Of a stretch of DNA of 64,000 nucleotides, positions 1-8,574 are shown piece after piece. The notes under the pieces were generated by a model that made no database searches, had not been told where the DNA came from, and saw only the letters and a program-made list of their open reading frames with translations. Source of the stretch: Sphingomonas sp. BK345 (lineage in GTDB: Bacteria > Pseudomonadota > Alphaproteobacteria > Sphingomonadales > Sphingomonadaceae); assembly GCF_014193845.1 (NCBI RefSeq), contig NZ_JACHZX010000003.1, positions 310,001 to 374,000 of the forward strand, read 5' to 3'. Each line of letters opens with the position of its first letter. Position 1 is the first letter of the stretch. A program made the position numbers and the translations under genes.

Positions 1-804
1 GGTGACCGGGAAATGGTCGGACGGGTACACTCCGCCAGGGCGGTCGGTCACCACCTTGGTCCCGCTCGCGCGCGCGCCGTCGAGGAAGATATAGTCGATC
101 CGCCGGTCCGCCACGCCGGTGAAATCGTGGAAGCTCAGGCCGCCGGGGCGCTTGCCCCAGGCGTCGGTCATCCCCGCGGCGAGCCGGCGATAGGCGGCGC
201 TGTCGGGCGTGGCGTTGAAGTCGCCGGTCAGCACCACCGGCAGCCCGGGTGCGATCGTCGGGATGCGCTCGAGCAGCAGCGCGGCGGCGCGGTCGCGCGC
301 GCCGTCGTCCTGGTCACGGTGCGCGAGATGGGTGTCGACCAGCAGGAAGCGGCGTTTGGGATCGCTCTTCAGCGCGAACTCGCCCCAATTGGCCATGCGC
401 GGCAGGTCGGTGCCCCAGCTCTGGCTGCCCACCACATCGGGCGTGTCGGAGAGCCAGAAGTCGCCCTGGCGGAGCAGCGTCAGCCGGTCGGTGCGGTAGA
501 GGATGCCCATATGCTCGTTCGTGTGGCCGCCCATGCGGTCGCGCCCGAACCAGCGATACTCGGGGAGCGCGGCGACCATGTCGTCGCCCTGGCGCTGCAG
601 CAGCTCCTGCGTGCCGATCACGTCGGGATGGACCCGGCGCAGCATCGCTACCGCGGCAGCGCGGCGCGACGGCCACGGCTGCGGCCCCTCGTCCGAGGCG
701 TAGCGGACATTGTAGGTCATCACCTGGAGCGACGGCGCGCAGGCGCCGGTCAGCGCGACGAGCGCGAGCGCGGCGGCGCGGGCGGGGCGAAGGCGTGTGA
801 TCAT
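1..804 (-). CDS. Endonuclease/exonuclease/phosphatase (EEP) family hydrolase, exported, 3' end cut by window
   Basis: The ATG at 804 opens a frame that runs off the left edge (268 codons visible). It is preceded by a GAGGGAG ribosome site. The first ~22 residues are a hydrophobic signal (AALALVALTGAC), so the product is probably exported or a lipoprotein. EEP-fold motifs are visible in order: MTYNVRY, the metal-binding Glu in IGTQELL, then VDTHLAH, TGDFNATPDS, IDYIFL and the final SDHFPV containing the catalytic His. The family hydrolyses phosphodiester or phosphoester bonds with Mg2+. The substrate is not evident; secreted bacterial members are often nucleases or sphingomyelinase-like enzymes. 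Only a few C-terminal residues should be missing, because SDHFPV normally lies at the very end of the fold. Confidence 0.85.
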   Translation of the reverse strand, partial: MITRLRPARAAALALVALTGACAPSLQVMTYNVRYASDEGPQPWPSRRAAAVAMLRRVHPDVIGTQELLQRQGDDMVAALPEYRWFGRDRMGGHTNEHMGILYRTDRLTLLRQGDFWLSDTPDVVGSQSWGTDLPRMANWGEFALKSDPKRRFLLVDTHLAHRDQDDGARDRAAALLLERIPTIAPGLPVVLTGDFNATPDSAAYRRLAAGMTDAWGKRPGGLSFHDFTGVADRRIDYIFLDGARASGTKVVTDRPGGVYPSDHFPVT

Positions 805-945
805 GGCAGGGCTCCCTCGCCGCCGCGATGCGCGAGCGAGCCCGCGAGGGCAAGCGCTTAGGGCCGCTCGACCTCACGTAGATACGAGAACGGCCCGCCC
901 GACGAGGCCGGGCGGGCCGCTTCTGTCAGCCGCTCGAGGAGCCGA

Positions 946-1767
<822 letters not shown>

Positions 1768-2032
1768 AACCCTGTTCGTCTTCCCGGTCCGCCCGAACAT
1801 TCTCAACGAGACCACGCGCAGGACGGCGAACGCGGTTCCCCGGGCGCAGATCCTATTGCGCCGCATCGCTCGTCATAGCCGAACAATGCAGCGCCGTCGA
1901 ATCGTTGTGCGAGTCTTTTCTTCCCAGATGCGCCAATCACTTGCTTCTTATCCCACGGAGAACACCGCCCGTCGCAGACGCAACCGAACGAACGCGTTGA
2001 GCCGGCGCCGCTGCCCCGCTACAGCCGCGCGC

Positions 2033-2653
2033 ATGGCTGTCCATTTTCATGAGGAAGATCTGCCCGGCGACGTGTTCGCCCCGGGCGCCGCGCTCGCGGT
2101 CGACACCGAGACGATGGGGCTGATCACCCCGCGCGACCGGCTCTGCCTGGTGCAATTGTCCGACGGCAGCGGCGACGAGCATCTCGTCCGCTTCAACCCG
2201 GGCAGCGACTATGCCGCGCCGGTGCTGCGCGCCGTGCTCGCCGACCCGGCGCGGGTGAAGCTGTATCATTTCGCGCGCTTCGATATCGCCGCGATCCGCC
2301 ACTATCTCGGCGTCGTGGCGGCGCCGGTCTATTGCACCAAGACCGCGTCGCGGCTGGTGCGGACCTACACCGATCGTCACGGGCTGAAGGAGCTGGTGCG
2401 CGAGCTGCTCGGGCAGGACATCTCGAAGCAGCAGCAGTCGTCCGACTGGGGCGGCCCCGAGCTGAGCGAGGCGCAGCGCGACTATGCTGCCTCCGACGTG
2501 CGCTTCCTCCACCGGCTGCGCGACGAGCTCGACCGGCGGCTGGCGCGCGAGGGGCGCACCGCGCTGGCGCAGGCGTGCTTCGACTTCCTGCCCGCGCGCG
2601 CCGAGCTCGACCTCGCCGGCTGGCCCGAGGTGGACATCTTCGCGCATGTCTGA
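2033..2653 (+). CDS. Ribonuclease D-type 3'-5' exonuclease (single catalytic domain)
   Basis: The 206-residue protein starts MAVHFHEEDL and consists of one DEDD exonuclease domain. The ExoI motif is VDTETMGL, the ExoII Asp lies in HFARFDIAAIRHYLG, and ExoIII is YAASDVRFLHRLRDEL. It lacks the C-terminal HRDC domain of E. coli RNase D, as is usual for the short alphaproteobacterial form. It should trim 3' ends of structured RNAs, such as tRNA precursors, in the cytoplasm. The ATG of lptC lies inside its last codons (8-bp overlap), so the two are translationally linked and it may head an operon with the LPS-transport genes. Longer in-frame starts upstream (to 1856) run back over the csp 5' region and do not resemble the family. 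Confidence 0.9.
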   Translation: MAVHFHEEDLPGDVFAPGAALAVDTETMGLITPRDRLCLVQLSDGSGDEHLVRFNPGSDYAAPVLRAVLADPARVKLYHFARFDIAAIRHYLGVVAAPVYCTKTASRLVRTYTDRHGLKELVRELLGQDISKQQQSSDWGGPELSEAQRDYAASDVRFLHRLRDELDRRLAREGRTALAQACFDFLPARAELDLAGWPEVDIFAHV

Positions 2654-3278
2654 GGTGGCGATCCGCACGCGCTCGGAGCGCCAGCGCTGGGCGCAGCCCG
2701 GCGGGCGCCACGATCGCCTGATCGCCACCGCCAACCGCCTGCTGCCGCTCTCGATCGGCGTGCTCTTCGCCTTCCTGGTAATGGCGCCGCTGACGATGGG
2801 AGGCGACGCCTCCTTCGTGCTTGACAAGAACAAGGTCGAGGTCGCGCGCGAGCGGCTCAAGATCCAGCGCGCGCGCTATCGCGGCACCGACGCCAAGGGC
2901 CAGCCCTTCGCGCTCACCGCGGGTTCGGCGCTGCAGAAGAGCTCGGCCGAACCGGTCGTCAACATCCGCGACCTCGCCGCCGCGATCCGGCTGTCGGACG
3001 GCCCGGCCGAGATGACCGCGCCGACCGGCCGCTACGACATGGACAGCGAGCAGGTGAACGTCGCCGGCCCGATCAAGGTGCGCGGGCCCAACAACTACGC
3101 GCTCGACACCACCGACGCGGTGGTCGACCTCAAGACGCGGCGGCTGCGCTCCACCGCCGCGGTCACCGGCACCGTCCGCCAGGGCACGTTCAGCGGCGAC
3201 AGCATGCGTGCCGACCTGGAAGCGCGCACCGTCACGCTCGACGGCAATGCGCGCTTGCGGATCGACCCGAGAAAATAG
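2646..3278 (+). CDS. lptC: LPS export ABC transporter periplasmic protein LptC
   Basis: A 210-residue bitopic inner-membrane protein: a basic N-terminus, one membrane segment at about residues 33-54 (LLPLSIGVLFAFLVMAPLTM), then a periplasmic beta-rich domain with the family pattern VLDKNKVEVARERLKIQRARYRG. LptC receives lipopolysaccharide from the LptB2FG transporter and passes it to LptA. Its start overlaps the RNase D gene, and lptA follows 12 bp downstream, the standard order for this pathway. Sequence conservation is low in this family; identification rests on topology, size and the lptA/lptB neighbours. Confidence 0.9.
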   Translation: MSEVAIRTRSERQRWAQPGGRHDRLIATANRLLPLSIGVLFAFLVMAPLTMGGDASFVLDKNKVEVARERLKIQRARYRGTDAKGQPFALTAGSALQKSSAEPVVNIRDLAAAIRLSDGPAEMTAPTGRYDMDSEQVNVAGPIKVRGPNNYALDTTDAVVDLKTRRLRSTAAVTGTVRQGTFSGDSMRADLEARTVTLDGNARLRIDPRK

Positions 3279-3290
3279 AAAGAGCGCTGG

Positions 3291-3839
3291 ATGTTGCGCT
3301 CCTTCGCCCCGGTCGCCTGCCGAGTCCCGCTGCTGGCCGTGCTGCTCGCCGGCGGCGCGGCCGCGCAGACGCGGCACAACAGCGCCGCGCCGATCGACTT
3401 CGGCGCGGACCATATCGAGCTGCAGGACCGCGCCAACCGCGCCGTGCTGGCGGGCAACGTCAAGGTACGCCAGGCCGAGATGACGCTCGACGCCGCGCGC
3501 ATGACGGTCGCTTATACCGGCCAGGTCGAGGACGGGAACCCGCAGGTGTCGCGGCTCGACGCCGCGGGCGGGGTGACGGTGACCCGGCCCGACCAGACCG
3601 CGCGCAGCACCTACGCGGTGTACGACCTCAACCGCCGCGTCATCACGATGCTGGGCGGGGTGCGGCTCACCCAAGCGGGCAACACCGTCAGCGGCGGGCG
3701 GCTGACGATCAATCTCGACACCGGGCGTGCGGTGATCGACGGCTCGGCGGTGGCGGGCGGCGGCGCGGGCGGCGGCAACGTGACGCAGGCGCCGAGCGGG
3801 CGCGTGACGGGGACCTTCTCAGTACCCAAGCGGAACTGA
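3291..3839 (+). CDS. lptA: LPS transport periplasmic protein LptA (OstA-like)
   Basis: The 182-residue product has a cleavable signal (LLAVLLAGGAAAQ, cut near residue 26), then the OstA/LptA beta-jellyroll: IDFGADHIELQDRANRAVLAGNV, VRQAEMTLDAARMTVAY, ITMLGGVRLTQAGNTVSGGRLTINL. LptA oligomerises to form the periplasmic bridge carrying LPS from LptC to LptD. A Gly/Ala-rich stretch (AVAGGGAGGG) precedes a short basic C-terminus. lptB lies 303 bp downstream, separated by a non-coding repeat region, so lptB may have its own promoter. Confidence 0.93.
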   Translation: MLRSFAPVACRVPLLAVLLAGGAAAQTRHNSAAPIDFGADHIELQDRANRAVLAGNVKVRQAEMTLDAARMTVAYTGQVEDGNPQVSRLDAAGGVTVTRPDQTARSTYAVYDLNRRVITMLGGVRLTQAGNTVSGGRLTINLDTGRAVIDGSAVAGGGAGGGNVTQAPSGRVTGTFSVPKRN

Positions 3840-4142
3840 GGCCGGGGACGACCGAATTGGGAGGCCCTTCGGGACGAGGCTTCGACGGGCTCCGCCTCTC
3901 CGCAGGGCGAGTGGTAGTGAGAACCGCTGGTCAGCGATGATGCAGCTCTTGCCTCCTCCTCTACCGTTCGTGCTGAGGAGGGATCGAGCGAAGTCGAGAG
4001 CCCGTCTCGAAGCACTGGGTCCCACGCCCCTTCACCCCTGACCGCACACCGCTCGTCACGTCCCCTCTTCAAACGCCGGCGTCGATCGGGCATGCACGTT
4101 CCCTGCCAACCGGCGCTTCGTTAGCGAACCGGTAACCCTGTT
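3840..4142. repeat. Non-coding gap with imperfect palindromic repeats between lptA and lptB
   Basis: No convincing gene is seen in these ~300 bases. Two segments (about 3876-3910 and 3966-4014) are self-complementary pieces of the TTCGACGGGCTC / GCTGAGGAG...GTCGAGAGCCC...CGAAGCAC type, which resembles interspersed intergenic palindromes in sphingomonad genomes. They could fold in RNA after lptA and act as a terminator or mRNA stabiliser. A promoter for lptB should lie in the last ~80 bases but no clear -35/-10 pair is recognised. Confidence 0.45.
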
Positions 4143-4955
4143 ATGCGAGGCCTGACGGCGATGGACAGCGTCACCACCCAGCTCGACCGCGAACCGCTCG
4201 ACCAGGTCGCGCCGATCCACGAGGCGCCGGTGCAGAGCGGGCTCCAGGTCGTCTCGATCGCCAAGAGCTATGACAAGCGCGTGGTGCTCACCGACGTGTC
4301 GGTCTCGGTCGGCCACGGCGAGGTGATCGGGCTGCTCGGCCCCAATGGTGCGGGCAAGACCACCTGTTTCTACTCGGTGATGGGGCTGGTGAAGCCCGAT
4401 TCGGGCCGCATCATGCTCGACGGCGACGATATCACCGGCCTGCCGATGTACCGCCGCGCCATCCTCGGCCTCGGCTATCTGCCGCAGGAGACCTCGATCT
4501 TCCGCGGGCTCACGATCGAGAAGAACATCCTGACGGTGCTCGAACTGTCCGAGCCAGACGCCGCCGCGCGCGCGGAAAAGCTGGAGACGCTGCTCGCCGA
4601 CTTCGGCCTCACCCGGCTGCGCGACGCGCCCGCGATGGCGCTGTCGGGCGGCGAGCGCCGACGCGCCGAGATCGCGCGCGCACTCGCGGCCGACCCGTCG
4701 ATCATGCTGCTCGACGAACCGTTCGCGGGCATCGACCCGATCTCGATCGCCGACATCCGCGACCTGGTGTGCCAGCTCAAGGAGCGCGGCATCGGCGTGC
4801 TGATCACCGACCACAACGTGCGCGAGACGCTCGACATCGTCGATCGCGGCTACATCATCTACGACGGCAAGGTGCTGTTCACCGGCAGCCCCGAGGAGCT
4901 GGTGCGCGACGAGAACGTCCGCCGCCTCTATCTGGGCGAGAGCTTCACGCTGTGA
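4143..4955 (+). CDS. lptB: LPS export ABC transporter ATP-binding protein LptB
   Basis: This is a 270-residue ABC ATPase with every nucleotide-binding element: Walker A GLLGPNGAGKTT, Q-loop YLPQETSIF, signature LSGGERRRAEIARAL, Walker B IMLLDEPFAGID, and switch His in LITDHNVRETL. The PQE...IFRGLTIEKN and DHNVRETL stretches are typical of LptB. It powers extraction of LPS from the inner membrane with LptF/LptG, which are not in this window. The N-terminus carries ~30 extra residues before the fold begins (LQVVSIAKSY). A second ATG at 4161 is an alternative start; neither has a strong ribosome site. rpoN follows after 28 bp, a widely conserved adjacency. Confidence 0.96.
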   Translation: MRGLTAMDSVTTQLDREPLDQVAPIHEAPVQSGLQVVSIAKSYDKRVVLTDVSVSVGHGEVIGLLGPNGAGKTTCFYSVMGLVKPDSGRIMLDGDDITGLPMYRRAILGLGYLPQETSIFRGLTIEKNILTVLELSEPDAAARAEKLETLLADFGLTRLRDAPAMALSGGERRRAEIARALAADPSIMLLDEPFAGIDPISIADIRDLVCQLKERGIGVLITDHNVRETLDIVDRGYIIYDGKVLFTGSPEELVRDENVRRLYLGESFTL

Positions 4956-4983
4956 GGCCGGCGCGCCGCGGACCCGTGATCCC

Positions 4984-6465
4984 GTGAGCCTCGCCCCCCG
5001 CCTCGACCTGCGCCAGTCGCAGTCGCTGGTGATGACGCCGCAGCTCCAGCAGGCGATCAAGCTGCTGGCGCTGAGCAACCTCGAGATCGAGGGCGTGATC
5101 GCCGAGGAACTCGAGCGCAACCCGCTGCTCGAGTCGAGCGCGCCAGCCGACGACGCGCCCGTCGCCGCACCCGAAGCCGCCGAGGCGCCGCGCGACGAGC
5201 CCGCGGGCGCCGACGAGCTGGTGATGGCAGGCGAGGGCGCTGGCGAGTCGCTCGACGTGGACATCGCCGCCGAACGCTTCGACGACGGCCCCAGCGAGTC
5301 GGCGGCCGAGCGGATCGGCGACCTCGGTTCGGGCAGCGGCAGCGGCAGCGCCGAGGCGATCGACTTCGACTCCTTCGCCGACACCAGCGAGAGCCTCGCC
5401 GACGTGCTGCTGGCGCAAGCCGGTGCGACCTTCGACGCGACCGACCTGTTCGTCGCGCGCGCGCTGATCGACCAGATCGACGAGGCCGGCTATCTCCGCG
5501 CCGACCTGCACGACGTCGCCCAGCGGCTCGGCGTCGCGGTGGCGCAGGTCGAGGCGGTGCTCGCCGGGATCCAGCGCTTCGAGCCGACCGGCGTCGGCGC
5601 GCGCGACCTCGCCGAGTGCCTCGCGATCCAGGCGCGCGAGGCCGATCGCTACGACCCGATGATGGCGCGGCTGCTCGACCATCTCGACCTGCTCGCGCGC
5701 GGCGATCTGGCCAGGCTCAAGAAGATCTGCCGCGCCGACGACGAGGACATGGCGGACATGATCCGCGAGCTGCGCGGCTATGATCCCAAGCCGGGCTTCC
5801 GCTACGGCGGCGACCCGCCCGCCCCGGTGATCCCCGACCTCACCGTGACGCGCGCGCGCGGCGGCTGGGCGATCGAGCTCAACGCCGCGACGCTGCCGCG
5901 CGTGCTGGTCAACAAGAGCTATTACAGCGAGCTGGCGGGCGGCGCGCAGGATCGTGCGGGCAAGACCTGGCTCGCCGAGAAGCTCGCCAGTGCCAACTGG
6001 CTGGTCAAGGCGCTCGACCAGCGCCAGCGCACCATCATTCGCGTCGCCACCGAGATCGTGCGCCAGCAGGAGGCCTTCTTCCTCCACGGCGTCGCGCACC
6101 TGCGCCCGCTGACGCTGCGCCAAGTGGCGGACGCGATCGAGCTGCACGAATCGACCGTCAGCCGAGTCACCAGCAACAAATATCTCAGCTGCGCGCGTGG
6201 TCTGTTCGAGCTGAAGTATTTCTTCACCTCGGCGATCGCCGCGGCGGACGGCGGCGACGCGGTCTCGGCCGAGGCGGTGAAGAGCGCCATCCGCGCGCTG
6301 ATCGCGGGCGAGGGCGATACGATCCTGTCCGACGACACGCTGGTCGAACTGCTCAACGCCAAGGGCTTCGGGATCGCACGGCGGACGGTGGCGAAATATC
6401 GCGAGGCGATGGGGATCGGCAGCTCGGTGCAGCGCCGCCGCGCGCGTACGTTGCAGCGCGCCTGA
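4984..6465 (+). CDS. rpoN: RNA polymerase sigma-54 factor RpoN
   Basis: The 493-residue protein begins on GTG. Region I is the Gln/Leu-rich activator-response element (LRQSQSLVMTPQLQQAIKLL). An acidic, Ala-rich linker (roughly 50-135, rich in Asp/Glu and containing a Gly-Ser run) is region II. The core-binding domain and central HTH (LRQVADAIELHESTVSRVTS) follow. The C-terminus carries the RpoN box ARRTVAKYREAMGIGSS, which contacts the -24 promoter element. RpoN directs transcription from -24/-12 promoters with enhancer-binding ATPases. The length is close to that of other RpoN proteins, and it follows lptB at 28 bp. Confidence 0.97.
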   Translation: MSLAPRLDLRQSQSLVMTPQLQQAIKLLALSNLEIEGVIAEELERNPLLESSAPADDAPVAAPEAAEAPRDEPAGADELVMAGEGAGESLDVDIAAERFDDGPSESAAERIGDLGSGSGSGSAEAIDFDSFADTSESLADVLLAQAGATFDATDLFVARALIDQIDEAGYLRADLHDVAQRLGVAVAQVEAVLAGIQRFEPTGVGARDLAECLAIQAREADRYDPMMARLLDHLDLLARGDLARLKKICRADDEDMADMIRELRGYDPKPGFRYGGDPPAPVIPDLTVTRARGGWAIELNAATLPRVLVNKSYYSELAGGAQDRAGKTWLAEKLASANWLVKALDQRQRTIIRVATEIVRQQEAFFLHGVAHLRPLTLRQVADAIELHESTVSRVTSNKYLSCARGLFELKYFFTSAIAAADGGDAVSAEAVKSAIRALIAGEGDTILSDDTLVELLNAKGFGIARRTVAKYREAMGIGSSVQRRRARTLQRA

Positions 6466-6572
6466 CCGATGCCGCGCACGCGAACCTCCTCGCCGCGCAA
6501 GAAAAGCTTGGATCACCTACTCGGATGGTGGAGTATGACTCGCGGCTCGGACCAATGGGCGAGAGGCGAGGC

Positions 6573-7529
6573 ATGAGCGACGGGGCGGCGAGCGGGGCGG
6601 GTGAGGGCTCGGCAATCGCCGCGGCGGTGCTGGCGCTGCGCGGCGCGCGCGACGACTGGCGTGCCGGCCACCCGTCGGAGGAGGCGCGCACCTTCCCATC
6701 GCGCGCGGCGCTGGAGCGCGTGGTGGAGACGCTCGCCGCCGCGCTCTTCCCCCGCCGGCTCGGCCAGTATCGCGGCGGTGCGGGCGAGGAGGACGGTTTC
6801 GTCGCCGCCAAACTGCTCGCCGCCGCGACCGAGCTCGAGCGCGAGATCGGCGCCGAGCTGGCCTATTGGCAGGCCGAGGCGCGCAGCGGCGCGTTCGATC
6901 CCGAGCAGCCCGCGACGATCGTGCGGCTGTTCCTCGCCACGCTCGGCGAGGTGCGGCGGCTGATCGACAGCGACGTCGCCGCCGCCTTCCTCGGCGACCC
7001 CGCGGCGCGCAGCGCGGACGAGATCCTGGTCTGCTACCCCGGCGCGATCGCCAGCCTGCACCACCGCATCGCGCACCCGCTCTACCAGCTCGGCGCACCG
7101 ATCACCGCGCGGCTGGTCTCCGAGATCGCCAATGAGCGCACCGGGGTCGACATCCATCCGGGCGCGACGATCGGCGCGCATTTCTTCATCGACCACGGCA
7201 CCGGCGTGGTGATCGGCGAGACCGCGATCATCGGCGAGCGCGTGCGGCTCTATCAGCACGTCACCCTCGGCGCGCGCACGCCCTTGTGCGACGCGCCCGA
7301 TCGCCCGCGCGAGCGTTACGCGCGCCACCCGATCGTCGAGGACGACGTGGTGATCTACGCCGGCGCGACGATCCTGGGGCGCGTGACGATCGGGCGCGGC
7401 GCGATGATCGGCGGCAACGTCTGGCTGCTCGAGGACGTGCCGCCGGGCCGAATTGTGGCGCAGCCGGTGGCGCAGGTGCTCGCGCCTGCCGACGGCGAGC
7501 GCTGGCGCGACGGACTGGCGGGAGACTGA
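6573..7529 (+). CDS. epsC: Serine O-acetyltransferase (EpsC/SrpH type)
   Basis: From the ATG at 6573 (GAGGCGAGGC just upstream) the product is 318 residues. An alpha-helical N-terminal part (~1-180) is followed by a left-handed beta-helix of hexapeptide repeats: GVDIHPGATIGAHFFIDHGTG, VVIGETAIIGERVRLYQHV, TLGAR, VIYAGATILGRVTIGRGAMI, GGNVWL. His in FIDHGTG is the catalytic position of the family. It acetylates L-serine with acetyl-CoA, the first step of cysteine synthesis. It is longer than E. coli CysE and fits the EpsC/SrpH subgroup. The next gene starts 2 bp after its stop, so both are probably cotranscribed. Earlier in-frame ATGs at 6525 and 6555 exist. Confidence 0.9.
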   Translation: MSDGAASGAGEGSAIAAAVLALRGARDDWRAGHPSEEARTFPSRAALERVVETLAAALFPRRLGQYRGGAGEEDGFVAAKLLAAATELEREIGAELAYWQAEARSGAFDPEQPATIVRLFLATLGEVRRLIDSDVAAAFLGDPAARSADEILVCYPGAIASLHHRIAHPLYQLGAPITARLVSEIANERTGVDIHPGATIGAHFFIDHGTGVVIGETAIIGERVRLYQHVTLGARTPLCDAPDRPRERYARHPIVEDDVVIYAGATILGRVTIGRGAMIGGNVWLLEDVPPGRIVAQPVAQVLAPADGERWRDGLAGD

Positions 7530-7531
7530 AC

Positions 7532-8287
7532 ATGGCGTCGCGGCGGCCGCTGATCGGAGTGTTGTGCTGCAACGAGGTGGCGCATCGCCCCGTACAGGCG
7601 GTGGCGAGCCGCTTCGTCCGCCCGCTCGCCGCGGTGTCGGGCGCCACCGTGCTGCTGGTGCCCGCGCTGACCGGCGCCAACGAGGCCGCCGCGCTGGCCG
7701 CGCCGCTCGACGGGCTGCTGCTGACGGGTTCGCGCTCGCACGTCGCGCCCGCGCGCTACGGCGGCACGCTCGACCTCGCGCCCGAGGCGCTCGACCCGGA
7801 GCGCGACGAGGTGGCGCTGTCGCTGGCGGACGCGATGATCGCCGCGGGCAAGCCGGTGTTCGGCATCTGCCGCGGGCTGCAGGAGATCAACGTGCTGTTC
7901 GGCGGCTCGCTCTCGGCCGACCCGTGCTGCGGCCGGCACCTGCGCGGCGGCAGCTGGGCACAGCGCGACTATGCCGAGCTGTTCACGCTGCGCCACGACG
8001 TCCAGCTCGCGCCCGGGGGGCAGCTGGCGCGCGCGACCGGCGAGCGACAATTGACTGTCCACTCGGTCCACGAACAGGCGATCGAGCGGCTCGGCGGCGG
8101 GTTGCGGGTGGAAGCGCGGTCGAGCGACGACGGCGTGATCGAGGCGGTCGCGGCGCATGGCTGCGGCGCGGAGGTGCTGGCGGTGCAATGGCATCCGGAG
8201 TGGGACGTCGACTCGAGCGCGGGCAGTCAGGCGTTCTTCGCGCTGATCGGCGCCGCGCTGCGCGGCGAGGGCGAGCGGGCGAACTGA
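7532..8287 (+). CDS. Gamma-glutamyl-gamma-aminobutyrate hydrolase-like (peptidase C26) protein
   Basis: The 251-residue protein has a class-I glutamine amidotransferase fold. The nucleophile elbow is VFGICRGLQEIN (Cys), an oxyanion-side motif is GLLLTGSRSHV, and the catalytic His/Glu are in VQWHPEWD. PuuD in this family hydrolyses gamma-glutamyl-GABA in putrescine breakdown; others act on gamma-glutamyl amides or dipeptides. No other putrescine gene is nearby, so the substrate is open. It starts 2 bp after the serine acetyltransferase gene, with GGAGACTGAAC as ribosome site, suggesting one transcript. No signal peptide, so cytoplasmic. Confidence 0.85.
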   Translation: MASRRPLIGVLCCNEVAHRPVQAVASRFVRPLAAVSGATVLLVPALTGANEAAALAAPLDGLLLTGSRSHVAPARYGGTLDLAPEALDPERDEVALSLADAMIAAGKPVFGICRGLQEINVLFGGSLSADPCCGRHLRGGSWAQRDYAELFTLRHDVQLAPGGQLARATGERQLTVHSVHEQAIERLGGGLRVEARSSDDGVIEAVAAHGCGAEVLAVQWHPEWDVDSSAGSQAFFALIGAALRGEGERAN

Positions 8288-8356
8288 GGCGCCAGCGGCG
8301 CGATCGTCACTCCCGCGCGACAGGCCGTGGGCGCCGCCTCCCGCTCGGCCCACTGA

Positions 8357-8400
8357 CGTCGGCCTGAGCTCGTCTCAGGATCCACGGTCCGCGGACGAAC
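8357..8400. repeat. Intergenic palindromic repeat (CCTGAG...CTCAGG type)
   Basis: CCTGAGCTCGTCTCAGGATCCAC forms a 6-bp stem (8363-8368 with 8374-8379) and matches the GATCCAC end of the palindromes seen at 16193, 16262, 56133 and 58553. It is followed by a second small palindrome, GGTCCGCGGAC. The whole gap 8288-8574 (287 bp) otherwise holds no recognisable gene; a very short frame ending at 8575 is discussed under rejected items. Confidence 0.55.
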
Positions 8401-8574
8401 TGGCTGTTGAACAAGCGGCGAGTCCTGAACCAAGATCGGGATGACCGGGAGGGTGGGCAGCGCCGGGCTACGCCTGTGCCCTGCGCGCGACGCGGCAGGC
8501 GCTTAGCGCAAGAAAGAGGGTGTGGGAAAGCTCGCCGCGCTCTACGCCGACATCATGCCGGTCGGGGAGGACAT